From the NCBI RefSeq assembly GCF_022844465.1, contig NZ_JALHLP010000002.1, positions 124,001 through 188,000 on the forward strand: DNA of 64,000 nt, given 5' to 3'. Below, piece by piece: positions 46,614 through 55,407 of this stretch (positions within the stretch are counted from its first letter, which is position 1; every line of letters begins with the position of its first letter). The notes below the pieces were generated by a model. The model had not been told where the DNA came from, made no database searches, and was given only the letters and a program-made list of their open reading frames with translations. The stretch is from Bradyrhizobium sp. (GTDB lineage: Bacteria > Pseudomonadota > Alphaproteobacteria > Rhizobiales > Xanthobacteraceae). A program made the translations under genes and the position numbers.

Positions 46614-47594
46614 TTACACGCCCTTGCGCTGGAACTGCCCGGAGGCGCGGAAGCGCCAGAGGTATTGCGGGGCAATCGCCTCGATCGAATCCGGCGCGAT
46701 GCCGAGGCCCTCGAGCGTGAGGTCGGCGGCCTTCGCCGCGTCAGACACCACATTGTCGGTTTGCAGCAACATCACCTGGTCCGGCGTCAGTTTCAGCGCG
46801 CCCGGCGCAAACTGCAACAGCAGCGCCTGCAGCTTCGCCAGCCCGAACGGCAGCGAGACCAGCATGCGCTTGCGGTCGGTGATCGCGAGGATGATCTCGA
46901 TGATCTCGCGCATGGTCAGCACTTCCGGCCCGCCGAGCTCGTAGGTCGCGCCGGGCCTGGTCTTGCCGTCAACGGCGTCGGCGACCGCGGTGGCGACGTC
47001 GCCGACATAGACCGGCTGCAGCCGCGTCACGCCGCCGCCGATCAGCGGGAGCACCGGCGACATCCGCGCCAGCGCGGCGAAGCGGTTGGTGAACTGGTCC
47101 TCGGGGCCGAACACCACCGACGGCCGCATGATCGTGGCCGACGGCACCGCGGCCAGCACCGCCTTTTCGCCGGCCGCCTTGGACCGGGCGTAATGGGCTG
47201 GCGAATTCGCGTCGGCGCCGATCGCCGAGACATGGACCATGCGCGCGCCGGCGGCGCCGGCGGCCCTGGCGATCGTTTCGGCGCCGGCGGCCTGCACCGC
47301 GTCAAAGGATTGCGCGCCGCCCTCGGTCAGGATGCCGATCAGGTTGACGGCGACGGAGGCGCCGCGCATCGCGGCCTCGACCGAGGCCGGATAGCGCACA
47401 TTGGCCTGCACGGCGTGGATCTGGCCGACCTTGCCCTGCGGCTGCAGGTGCCCGGCCAGTTCCGGCCGCCGCACCGCCACCCGCACCCGGTAATCGCGTT
47501 TGGCCAGCGCCCGGACCACGTTTCGTCCCAGAAAGCCGGAACCGCCGAAAACCGTGACCAGCGTTTCCTGGTTCGAGGCCAAAGGGGATGTCAT
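46614..47594 (-). CDS. NDUFA9-like complex I-associated SDR-like protein
   Basis: A 326-residue atypical extended SDR. N-terminal TVFGGSGFLGRNVVRALAKRDYRVRVAVRRPE binds NAD(P); GASVAVNLIGILTEGGAQSF, MVHVSAIGADANSPAHYARSKAAGE and RPSVVFGPEDQF are NDUFA9-family features. The family is an accessory subunit of complex I in mitochondria and is a stand-alone protein next to uppP in Rhizobiales. It binds a nucleotide but is probably not a dehydrogenase. Convergent with uppP, with only two bases between the stop codons. Confidence 0.88.
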   Translation of the reverse strand: MTSPLASNQETLVTVFGGSGFLGRNVVRALAKRDYRVRVAVRRPELAGHLQPQGKVGQIHAVQANVRYPASVEAAMRGASVAVNLIGILTEGGAQSFDAVQAAGAETIARAAGAAGARMVHVSAIGADANSPAHYARSKAAGEKAVLAAVPSATIMRPSVVFGPEDQFTNRFAALARMSPVLPLIGGGVTRLQPVYVGDVATAVADAVDGKTRPGATYELGGPEVLTMREIIEIILAITDRKRMLVSLPFGLAKLQALLLQFAPGALKLTPDQVMLLQTDNVVSDAAKAADLTLEGLGIAPDSIEAIAPQYLWRFRASGQFQRKGV

Positions 47595-47741
47595 GGCGCG
47601 CGTTCCTGCCGTCAAATTCGAGCGATGGGGGTGATACCGGACCGATTCGCGATACGCCAGCGCCGCCCCGCTGTACAGCCCGTTTGCGGCCGGGCCCGTC
47701 AATTTGACAAGCGCGTGACCGATCCTTACTAACCCGCCCGG

Positions 47742-47828
<87 letters not shown>

Positions 47829-48183
47829 CCTCACTTCTAGAAATAGGGTTTTTCCAAGAAGTTAAGTCCCCTCAGTGTGTTGCCTTGGCACGTACTGTGT
47901 AACAATGGGAACATTGCTGTATAGGATTGTTCGGCCGATGCGCCGAGACGGTTCTCGCAATTCGCTTTTCAGGCTGCACATTCCCTCCGATGATAGGAGG
48001 AGCGATTGGCAATCCGATCGCAATTCCTCTCGGAGACGGCTTCGTTTGTGACCCCTTGCAAGCGCGCTCAGGCCGTCCGGCTGTCCCCGAGCGACATAAA
48101 GACGCGTCAGGCGGTCGCTGCGGCTTATCTGGAAACCATCTAATAAGAACCGGCCGGTCTGGCTCACACCCCAAACAATATTG
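47829..48183. other. Noncoding left junction of the island
   Basis: A 355-base stretch between tRNA-Leu and the end of the type IIG gene, with no gene I can support. It contains a small hairpin CAATGGGAACATTG near 47902-47915 and otherwise mixed-composition sequence, possibly the decayed edge of the inserted element. Confidence 0.4.
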
Positions 48184-51100
48184 TTAGTCTTCCTGCTCAA
48201 TGTCCCTATCAGAACCGTCCTCGGCGAGCGCATGGCTAGTCGGCATCCTAGGCGGTGCAGTATGCCACATGAGCTGAACCTCATCGGGCGTCAGCCCGTA
48301 AGCACTATTCACCAAATGCGACAGTTCGTTCTCCACGCGAAAAACGTCCGCCCTGCGGTTTTGAAGCGGCACTATTGCTTCGGCATACTCAGTTGCTAGA
48401 TGGGTCATTTCGTTCGAAGATATATTCCGACGCTTCGGAAGCGAGTCACGAATAGCAGATACAAAATCGTCGGAATCCACAGCCCTCTGAACCCTCGCGA
48501 TTTGCTTCGGAGAAATAAGACCAACTTGGTGCCGCAGCCACGCCGTTGCGCGTTGATCCAGTCTTTGAGCGTCGAGTGTTAGTTCTATGATCTCGCTAAC
48601 CTTGTTCTCAAATCGATCACGATGCTTGCCTAAGGACGGTATTGGAAATTCGTTGAGCGCAACGATGTCCATCGCAAGAGCTTCGTCCTTTTTGTGCGGA
48701 AACTTTTTGAACTGATAATACCATGCGATGGGCTGATTTAGGATGCCTGCAAGTAAGCGTGTTTGCGTGGGGAGTATCACCGCAGAGTCATTCACCAGTC
48801 GCGATTGGCCATCAATCGAAAACCTTGGGTGAAATGCAATTCGTTGAATGCAAATCTTTTCTCTGCTGAATGCCTCATAATAAGAACAGGGCCGCAGCTC
48901 CCACCACCAGCGCCCCTGATCTTCTCGATGTCGAAGGCCCCGAAGTTTTCCAGTCCTTTTGTCGCGAAATTCTTCGAACGCCTTAAAGTGCGCGTGAAGC
49001 TCCGGAAACGTTTGGGCAAGCTTTTTTTCGGCCGAGGCCTCGTCTGGTGCGTTGTGCCACGGCCATTGATGATCACTGCTCGACTTCATCATAATCATGA
49101 ATAGTCCAGCATCTGGCGACGACCAACGACGAATGTCCTGTCCTCGAAGATACGGCCTTATTATCGCTTTCAGCGCGGGATGACTTTGCAGGAGCCGGTT
49201 GGCATCGGCAGCATCAATAAGGAACGCCTCGTTAAGCCCCGTCTTGATTCCGTATAGCGGTTCAGAACCAGTAAAATCCCTCAAAGGTATTGAGTTGCGG
49301 CGCAATTTCTCCAACAAGGATACTACCCGAGGAGGTTCGAGTGCCCAGGTTGATTCCGTGAAATGCGCCCTCGGTAGCGTGTAAGTAGCTTTAGCAACAG
49401 CGTCCGCCAGCGCCTTTTCCGGCACGTCGTCTCTAGGGATAACGCAGACCTCTGTCGTTAATGGTGCGTCAACCGATGTTGGCTTGCGTGCGACAATGAT
49501 TGAGGGGAACACGTCCGCATCTGGAAAGAATTTCTTTGCATGTCCAAAGTCTGCGACAAACTCGATCCATGTCTTGTCGGCAAAAACTCTCCGCAGACTC
49601 TCTGCGTAGCCCGAGCGCATCCACTTGTTTGTCACCACATAGGATAGGCGGCCGCCGGGCTTGAGGATTCTCAATCCTTGGTCATAAAAGTAGACGTACA
49701 GATCGGCGTTGCCATCGTAGGTCTCGGGAAACGCTCGTTTCAAGCTCGGTTTTAGAAGCCGAATTATCTCCTGCCGTACATAGGGCGGATTGCCAATGAC
49801 AGCATCAAAGCCCCCGTGCAGGTCGGCGCTTTCCCATTGGCGCCAAATACCTGGAAAGGCAACCTGCCAATGTAGCCAGTGTTCTTTGGAAAAGCGGTTC
49901 GTTACATCGGGCAACCACGACTTTAGCTTCATGCCTGTATCGTGTGTGCTGAAGTTTGCTGTCTTTTGTAGTTCCCGCTTCTTTCTTTCCAACTCGGTAA
50001 CCACCGGAGACGGCGGCACAGCAAAGTCTAGTTTGCCGTTAGCAACCTTGATCGGGTCGCCGAACGTGCCCTTGATCAGCTCTTGAATGGTCGCCTTTTC
50101 AAGCCTGCCTGTTGGTTGCTGCCATTCGATCGCGCATACCAGCGTCAGGAGGTCACTCAATTCAGAAGTCATCGACTCGATGCCTTCGAATAAATTCCTT
50201 GATTGATAGACTTCCGCTATGTCCGCATCGGTCAATTTCTCGATGGTTTGCATGCCGGCGGCGGCGCCAAGTGCTTTCTTTCGTGGAGCGTCCATTAGAA
50301 GGGGGCTACCCCACTCGACGAGTCGGTCCATTGCTGGTCGCACCCACGCCCCGAACAGCGAGTTGCCACAGCGAAGATGGTGATCGAGGAATGAAAGCGG
50401 TGCGCCAACCGTAAACGTGTGAAGCCAAAGTGCGACCTTGGCCAACTCTACGGCGAGCGGGTTTTTGTCTACGCCGTAGACGCACCTCTTCAAGACCATT
50501 CGGCGCACAATGTGCCGATCCTGAAGATGTTCATCCACGTAGGGCCAGCTATTCTCGATGGAGTGTTGAATAATATCTGTGCGAATCTTGGAGATTTCGG
50601 CTGCAAGGGGCGATTGATAAAGATTATCCGCCCAAGTGACCGTTTGCTCGGCCTCGGCCATTGCGGCGAGAACTTTGTCTGCGAGCCAGTCGACAAGACT
50701 CACAAGAAAATGGCCAGAACCCATCGCTGGGTCACAGATTTTGAGACTCAGAATTGCGCGTGCCGGATCGTGCGCTTCGAGCATAGCGATACGAACGGCC
50801 TTCGAGCGCCCATCGGAAGCGAGTCTGGCAGCTTCAGTACGAAATGTTTTCAACCGTTCTTCGACGAATGGACCTATCGTTTTGTCGATGATCAACATCA
50901 CGAGGCTGTCGGGCGTGTAATAACTCCCTGATTCATGCCTTGCGGTATCGTCGGAGGTGGGAACAACCTCGTCATCCGAATTCAGAGTTAAGCCATATTC
51001 CAACGTCCGTTCGTATACGCTACCAAGTTGTTGGACTGAAAGATCGCGATAGTTGATGTATCGCGGTTCACCGTCCTCAATTCGATGAGACAAGCCATAA

Positions 51101-52323
51101 ACTATGTCAGTAACTATCGTGTCCGGCAGTTGGATCTCTGCGAGCAGGGGCGAGCCCTCTTTGGCGAACAGTCCTCCATTGTAAGGAGGGATGCCTAGAG
51201 TATTGTCGCCTTCCGATAGTGCTTTGAAGATAGCCACTAGCCTCGGCCAATAATTTGTCATTACGCTAGAGAACGCCTTGCCTTCAGCTTTTCGCCGGGC
51301 AATTTCGAGGCGCATCGCCGTGAGAGAGTAATCCTTGTAAGGTTCCTGACTGCTTGGAAGTAGGTCTCGATCTTCTGCATAAACAACGAACAGCAAGCGG
51401 TAGAGTAGGATCAAAGCGCTTTGGCGGACCTGCTCAAGATATTCTCTCCCTATGACCTTGGGGCGATTGGTGTCGCTCGCGGCGATCGCTGTGACTAGCT
51501 TCGGGAACAGCCCCCCAAATACCAGTATCGAGAGGTCCTTTGTGACCTTTTCTTCCCAAGTCTTGCCAGTATCACGCGCGATGTCATGGAAAGTGCGGGC
51601 CCCATCGCTTGGCAAGAAGGCAGACTTACTAAAGATTAGAATAAATAGCCGAAGACAATGATCCCGTGTCACCCTGCTATCGGATTGATCGAAGAGAGTT
51701 AGATCATGATCCGGGATTCCGAGCGCCTTGGCTAAATCGATTTCAAAGAAATCCTCGGCCACTGATAGCGCGCCTTGCCAGTACAATCGCCAAACTTGGC
51801 CGTTGGTGAGGATGCCTAAGCGAAGCCGGCCGGAGGTTTGAACATCGATACGGCTTAAGTATTGGAGAATCTGAGTTGCCGGTACGCCTTCGTCCCCTTT
51901 GCTTGCTCGATCAAGCGATCGGTCCCAGCGTTTCGCTTCAAGTACGGCGAGACCATGCTGAAAGCGTTTCCACTGCTCTGGCTCTGCGACGGCTTTCGCC
52001 TTCGCCTTGTCATCTGCCAGCAACAGGGCGTCGGGAACTTGTTTGCGCCCCTTGGTCGAAAGATTCGGCTGCACCGATATGTCAGTCCAGCCCAAGGTAG
52101 AGAGAACGGGATAGATTACGTCGCGCTCGGTCTCGGCTTCGTTAGGGTTTGCGTTTTTCGCGAATGCGGTCACAAGGACGCGCAGCTGCTCCTTGATCCT
52201 AAGAAACTCGCTGTCGTCTAATGATGTCCACTGTTCTGACCGAACTACGGCCTCAAGTAGATAGTCCCGCGTAAAGAGATTGCCGCTGATCACAATTCCT
52301 GCCCCACGTCGAGCCGGCAACAT
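48184..52323 (-). CDS. Type IIG-like restriction-modification enzyme (nuclease-MTase-specificity fusion)
   Basis: A 1379-residue protein, larger than typical type IIG enzymes (about 1000). N-terminal part (residues about 50-180) looks like a PD-(D/E)XK nuclease domain: ERDVIYPVLSTLGW, PDALLL near residue 98 and AVLEAKRW near residue 130. The N6-adenine methyltransferase follows with motif I CDPAMGSGHFLVSLV (about 531) and motif IV DAVIGNPPYVRQE (about 844). The C-terminal 400 residues resemble the TaqI-like specificity domain (YGIKTGLNEAFLIDAADA, YLRGQDIRRW). Start ATG 52323, or GTG at 52293 with AGGA upstream. It should methylate adenine in its site and cut unmethylated DNA. Confidence 0.82.
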   Translation of the reverse strand: MLPARRGAGIVISGNLFTRDYLLEAVVRSEQWTSLDDSEFLRIKEQLRVLVTAFAKNANPNEAETERDVIYPVLSTLGWTDISVQPNLSTKGRKQVPDALLLADDKAKAKAVAEPEQWKRFQHGLAVLEAKRWDRSLDRASKGDEGVPATQILQYLSRIDVQTSGRLRLGILTNGQVWRLYWQGALSVAEDFFEIDLAKALGIPDHDLTLFDQSDSRVTRDHCLRLFILIFSKSAFLPSDGARTFHDIARDTGKTWEEKVTKDLSILVFGGLFPKLVTAIAASDTNRPKVIGREYLEQVRQSALILLYRLLFVVYAEDRDLLPSSQEPYKDYSLTAMRLEIARRKAEGKAFSSVMTNYWPRLVAIFKALSEGDNTLGIPPYNGGLFAKEGSPLLAEIQLPDTIVTDIVYGLSHRIEDGEPRYINYRDLSVQQLGSVYERTLEYGLTLNSDDEVVPTSDDTARHESGSYYTPDSLVMLIIDKTIGPFVEERLKTFRTEAARLASDGRSKAVRIAMLEAHDPARAILSLKICDPAMGSGHFLVSLVDWLADKVLAAMAEAEQTVTWADNLYQSPLAAEISKIRTDIIQHSIENSWPYVDEHLQDRHIVRRMVLKRCVYGVDKNPLAVELAKVALWLHTFTVGAPLSFLDHHLRCGNSLFGAWVRPAMDRLVEWGSPLLMDAPRKKALGAAAGMQTIEKLTDADIAEVYQSRNLFEGIESMTSELSDLLTLVCAIEWQQPTGRLEKATIQELIKGTFGDPIKVANGKLDFAVPPSPVVTELERKKRELQKTANFSTHDTGMKLKSWLPDVTNRFSKEHWLHWQVAFPGIWRQWESADLHGGFDAVIGNPPYVRQEIIRLLKPSLKRAFPETYDGNADLYVYFYDQGLRILKPGGRLSYVVTNKWMRSGYAESLRRVFADKTWIEFVADFGHAKKFFPDADVFPSIIVARKPTSVDAPLTTEVCVIPRDDVPEKALADAVAKATYTLPRAHFTESTWALEPPRVVSLLEKLRRNSIPLRDFTGSEPLYGIKTGLNEAFLIDAADANRLLQSHPALKAIIRPYLRGQDIRRWSSPDAGLFMIMMKSSSDHQWPWHNAPDEASAEKKLAQTFPELHAHFKAFEEFRDKRTGKLRGLRHREDQGRWWWELRPCSYYEAFSREKICIQRIAFHPRFSIDGQSRLVNDSAVILPTQTRLLAGILNQPIAWYYQFKKFPHKKDEALAMDIVALNEFPIPSLGKHRDRFENKVSEIIELTLDAQRLDQRATAWLRHQVGLISPKQIARVQRAVDSDDFVSAIRDSLPKRRNISSNEMTHLATEYAEAIVPLQNRRADVFRVENELSHLVNSAYGLTPDEVQLMWHTAPPRMPTSHALAEDGSDRDIEQED

Positions 52324-52699
52324 GCCCGTTTCCGCTCACTTGCGCTAGCCAAGTCAGCGACATCGCCAGGGCAATGCGCACCGCTATTTATCTACGCCGT
52401 GCCAGAGCCGAGCCAAGACGTCGGGCCGGAGGCGCAGCCTTTATTTGACGCGAGATGTACCTCACGGGGGGAATTTCGATGAGGCCGATCTCGAGCACCT
52501 CTCTCGCATAAGGAACTCGCAAGGTGAATGACCGTCGGCTGCCTCAAGCAATTCAGTTGGCGCGTCGCGCCTTAGATATTATGAATTCGGGCTGTAGGGC
52601 GGATGAAATCGTCGAGCATGCGCCCGAACAGATCGGATACAAGCCGTCTACGCTATTCATTCCCGGATTCCGATGGGCAGTCAAAGCAGAGGCGGTGAG
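52324..52699. other. 376-base spacer between the type IIG and unknown genes
   Basis: No convincing gene. A plus-strand frame from a GTG at 52524 exists but overlaps the end of the 395-residue gene in antisense. The space is large enough for a separate promoter for the type IIG gene or a short regulatory RNA. Confidence 0.35.
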
Positions 52700-53887
52700 T
52701 CAGTTTGTTGGAACGGCTGCACCGGCCGACGTCTGGGGGTTTTCTGTTAAATTGATCGAATCTCGTCTAGCTCGACGCTGCAAGAATCCCACTGTCTTTA
52801 TCCGATTGCCAAGTTTCAATTGATTTTCCTTCTCCATACTCTGGAAAAGGGCTTCGTCCATAGTGAACGTGACTTCCTTACCTCGTACCGATTGATATAC
52901 CACGGTCGATCGCTTGTCGTTCACTTGGATAATTCTTCCGACGTCAGTGATTGGCTTGGCTTCAATCAATTTCCGGGCTCTAACAATCTTGTCACCGGTT
53001 TCGTGGGTTACTACAACCAACGAACGCTGATGCTCACTGTTGGCAGTGATCGCAAGTTCGGTTAGCTTATTGCGCTCCGTCGGAACAATGCTCTTGATTT
53101 GTTCAAGGGAAGCAAATCGCTCTTGGGCAATGGCCAGACTAATTTCCCCCTTCTCGGCCGATGCAGCCAGTTCCGAAATGTTATCAACAAACTCTTTGCT
53201 GTTATCTTCAATTTCCGTCGTGAGCTCTTCAGACGCGTGATCGCTATTGAGTCGTTTAAGGAGTTTGTGTTTGAAGACAGGGTGTCTCAGAGCGACTACC
53301 AAGCTGCTAAACTTCGGCTGCGCGACTTGAAAATCAATGCTTGCACTCTTTAAGCCTGCTAGGTGAGGCGGCACAAGGATTCTACGCGCGGCCTCATGCG
53401 TTTTGTTGATTAGAGCCGTTAGCATCCCGAGCGGCATCTGTCCGCGCCCAAGGGAGGTGCCTTGAAACGTAAGCGCCAAAAGTGCTCTTGCTTCCTCTAG
53501 TGAATCCCAGATGGGTGCCCCTGTAGATGCGAGCCCAACGCGGCGTGCAGGGAGCATAACGTCATCCCAAAGAGAGATCTCATCGTGCCAAAATCGCCTG
53601 ACATGGAAATCATCGCTTAAGTCGACGATCGAAGTTGGACCATACCCCAAAGCGCCCCTGAGCGAGAGCTCATTACTCTTCAGTGCAGAGAGATGTTCTT
53701 CGCCGATAGGACATGCATAGTAGTAATTCGAATCGTTGTTCTCTTGAAACTTTACGAATAGCGTGCTGGAAAGCCCCACGTCGGCGACGAAAACGATTGG
53801 TTGATCGAAAGCGTACAAGACCTCGCTTGGAACGATTACCTGGTCGGTCCAAGCAGCGAAACCTTCGTTGGTCGGTTTCCAGCTCAT
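52700..53887 (-). CDS. Island protein of unknown function (395 residues)
   Basis: I do not recognise a described function. The first 110 residues look like a beta-rich domain (EVLYAFDQPIVFVADVG, YYYACPIGEEHLSALKSNE) that recalls the uncharacterised DUF6575-type proteins (low certainty). The middle is helical and charged (residues about 150-290), and the end (GRIIQVNDKRSTVVYQSV, LKLGNRIKTVGFLQRRARR) may be a small OB/SH3-like domain with a basic edge. No nuclease, helicase or ATPase motif is seen. Its ATG overlaps the presumed stop of the upstream small gene (ATGA). Upstream of the type IIG gene on the same strand, so likely a partner. Confidence 0.6.
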   Translation of the reverse strand: MSWKPTNEGFAAWTDQVIVPSEVLYAFDQPIVFVADVGLSSTLFVKFQENNDSNYYYACPIGEEHLSALKSNELSLRGALGYGPTSIVDLSDDFHVRRFWHDEISLWDDVMLPARRVGLASTGAPIWDSLEEARALLALTFQGTSLGRGQMPLGMLTALINKTHEAARRILVPPHLAGLKSASIDFQVAQPKFSSLVVALRHPVFKHKLLKRLNSDHASEELTTEIEDNSKEFVDNISELAASAEKGEISLAIAQERFASLEQIKSIVPTERNKLTELAITANSEHQRSLVVVTHETGDKIVRARKLIEAKPITDVGRIIQVNDKRSTVVYQSVRGKEVTFTMDEALFQSMEKENQLKLGNRIKTVGFLQRRARRDSINLTENPQTSAGAAVPTN

Positions 53888-54161
53888 GTCTTCTGAGGGC
53901 CAATAGCTAAGAGAAAGTTCTCTTCGGATAACTTAAGGCCGTGCTTTTTCCAGAATGTATGATGTCCCGGCTGATCGTTGGACGGGTAGCCAATAGCACC
54001 CCATCCTCTAAGCCCACCTTAACAGACACAATGCAGCATGTCCGAAAGAACGGCACCAAGTCGCGGGCATGCTGGGCATCCGATTCCTCCAGCCAAACCG
54101 ACAAGCCCCAGCTCTTACAGTCGGCTTCGTTACAGGAGCGTCCCTGTTCCTTAACAGACAT
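53884..54161 (-). pseudogene. Small island gene broken by a one-base loss in a G run
   Basis: From ATG 54161 the frame gives MSVKEQGRSCNEADCKSWG and then WLEESDAQHARDLVPFFRT, and runs on to a wrong-frame end. At CCCC 53999-54002 (GGGG on the coding strand) one extra G would restore a fluent continuation: GLEDGGAIGYPSNDQPGHH, then WKKHGLKLSEENFLLAIGPQ, ending KT-stop at 53884-53886. That stop overlaps the ATG of the 395-residue gene (ATGA), the pattern expected of a real upstream gene. The restored product would be 92 residues. The change may be a true mutation, a sequencing error or a contingency tract. Confidence 0.6.
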
Positions 54162-54477
54162 TAAGTCACGATCGGAGGGGGGCATTGCCTTGCAAGCCCT
54201 CAATATGGATCCGCTATGACCTGCAGCGGCTGCCGGCGGACAATACTTCGGGCAATCGGGATGATACGGCGCGGGCATTCAAACGATAGGGATTCTGCCA
54301 ATTACTCTAGTCGGAGCAGTATCCGCTAAATCACGAACCAGCAATGGTAGTGTGCGCTGCGTTCATCAACTCTCGTGCCAAACCACCAAGGAGACTGCTC
54401 AACTGAACTGCGTAACAAACGCCGGGGCAACTTGAAAAGATGCTGAAAGTTCAGGATGTTAAAGGACTGACCGCGCA
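54162..54477. other. Noncoding right side of the island
   Basis: No gene is supported. This is the only space upstream of the small gene, so it should hold the promoter of the island operon. Composition is near 50% G+C, like the rest of the block. Confidence 0.35.
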
Positions 54478-54495
54478 GTCCTTCCCTGGGTACCA
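54478..54495 (+). repeat. Imperfect copy of the tRNA-Leu 3' end (possible attachment site)
   Basis: GTCCTTCCCTGGGTACCA matches 16 of 18 bases of the tRNA-Leu 3' end at 47811-47828 (GTCCTTTCCTGGGCACCA) in direct orientation. It lies where G+C content rises to chromosomal values. It would be one end of an insertion between tRNA-Leu and this point. Confidence 0.45.
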
Positions 54496-54721
54496 TTCTT
54501 GCCCAAGCCCCACACTCCAATCCCATTCCGATGCTTTCCGCACCAGCAGCCTCAAGGGATGCCGGTGCGATGGATCGAGGCTGGTTCGGCCGGCCGCGCG
54601 GCGGCCGGGGTACGCCCTCACTCTCCTTTGCATGGGGTTGTTTTCGCGATTTTATTCAGGCCCTGCCTGCTCCACCTAGCGCGCTACTGCGCCGCAGTAG
54701 AATCACGGTATTTGCGGTGCT

Positions 54722-54952
54722 ATGACCTCAACGATGAAAAAGTCCGATGTCATGTGTCCGTCGTGTCGGGCGGGCTATCGCCGCCTCGAACTGAATTCAC
54801 GTCGGGGGACCAATGGCGAGTTCCGCTGCCTGGTCTGCAGCCATCTGCTCGAAACCCTTGATGGCTCCGCGAGCGTCGCGTTTCGCCTCACGGTACAGCC
54901 GATGATGAAGGCCCAACTGGTCGCGCTGCGCGATCGGCAAGTTGGGCGATAG
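54722..54952 (+). CDS. Small zinc-ribbon protein (76 residues)
   Basis: A 76-residue protein with two Cys pairs spaced as a zinc ribbon: VMCPSCRAGYRR and FRCLVCSHLLETL, followed by a helical end (PMMKAQLVALRDRQVGR). Similar small proteins are frequent in bradyrhizobia; function unknown. ATG at 54722 or 54734. It is the first chromosomal-type gene after the island. Confidence 0.65.
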   Translation: MTSTMKKSDVMCPSCRAGYRRLELNSRRGTNGEFRCLVCSHLLETLDGSASVAFRLTVQPMMKAQLVALRDRQVGR

Positions 54953-55089
54953 CAGAATTTTTACCAACTTGTTCTCGGGTTTCTTAAGTCTGATCGCTGA
55001 AACCGGTCGCCGGAATCGCTTGGAAGTGATTGAATCCTGTCTGGTCAATCTCGACGAATGGAGAAGGATCAACCGGCGAGGTCACAGCC

Positions 55090-55215
55090 ATGCTCGCAGA
55101 AAAATTCTTTCTGGTTCTCGAAGCCCTCAGGCGAAACGCTTCGTTTGAAGGCTCCCTGGCCGCGACGACGGCGCCGCATATCCCGGTGAAGTTGCCGCCG
55201 CGGAAACAGGCTTGA
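55090..55215 (+). CDS. Very small protein (41 residues), MLAEKFF-type
   Basis: ATG at 55090 with GAGG nine bases upstream encodes MLAEKFFLVLEALRRNASF, then a Pro-rich end HIPVKLPPRKQA. The opening amphipathic helix and the ending look like a family of tiny conserved proteins in bradyrhizobia (from memory). It lies alone between the zinc-ribbon gene and ribonuclease D; function unknown. Confidence 0.5.
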   Translation: MLAEKFFLVLEALRRNASFEGSLAATTAPHIPVKLPPRKQA

Positions 55216-55270
55216 AATTGCCTTGCGGGCAGCCCTGCATTCCCGGATGCGGGCTGGCGCGCGATCGAGG

Positions 55271-55362
55271 CGCTTCCGCTTCGATTCCGGTGAAGCGGGC
55301 CTCCGGGCTTGATTTGACGCGTTTTCCTGCCGCGAACCGGTTTCCACTCGCCGCGAAAACGC
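55271..55362 (-). repeat. Dispersed intergenic repeat (family G, copy 2)
   Basis: Read on the minus strand it matches 2289-2386: GCGTTTTCGCGGCGAGTGG, AAACCGGTTCGCG, AAAACGCGTCAAATCA, then a weaker hairpin. It sits just upstream of the ribonuclease D gene. Confidence 0.75.
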
Positions 55363-55407
55363 ACTAGTGTTTCGCTCGAATCGACCTGAGACACGGGGCC
55401 TTCCTCC

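Noticed and set aside
45567..47732. 721-codon plus-strand frame spanning uppP, the NDUFA9-like gene and neighbours
   Set aside because: It covers two well-supported genes on both strands in other frames and has shadow-like composition.
47862..48284. Minus-strand 140-codon frame at the left end of the island
   Set aside because: It overlaps the end of the type IIG gene in another frame and does not read like a protein; I see no integrase remnant in it.
52524..52823. Plus-strand frame of 99 codons from a GTG between the two island genes
   Set aside because: Its second half is antisense to the end of the 395-residue gene, the start is weak, and the sequence matches no family I know.
54440..54679. 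Plus-strand frame right of the island
   Set aside because: Weak start, low-quality protein composition, and it crosses the putative attachment site.
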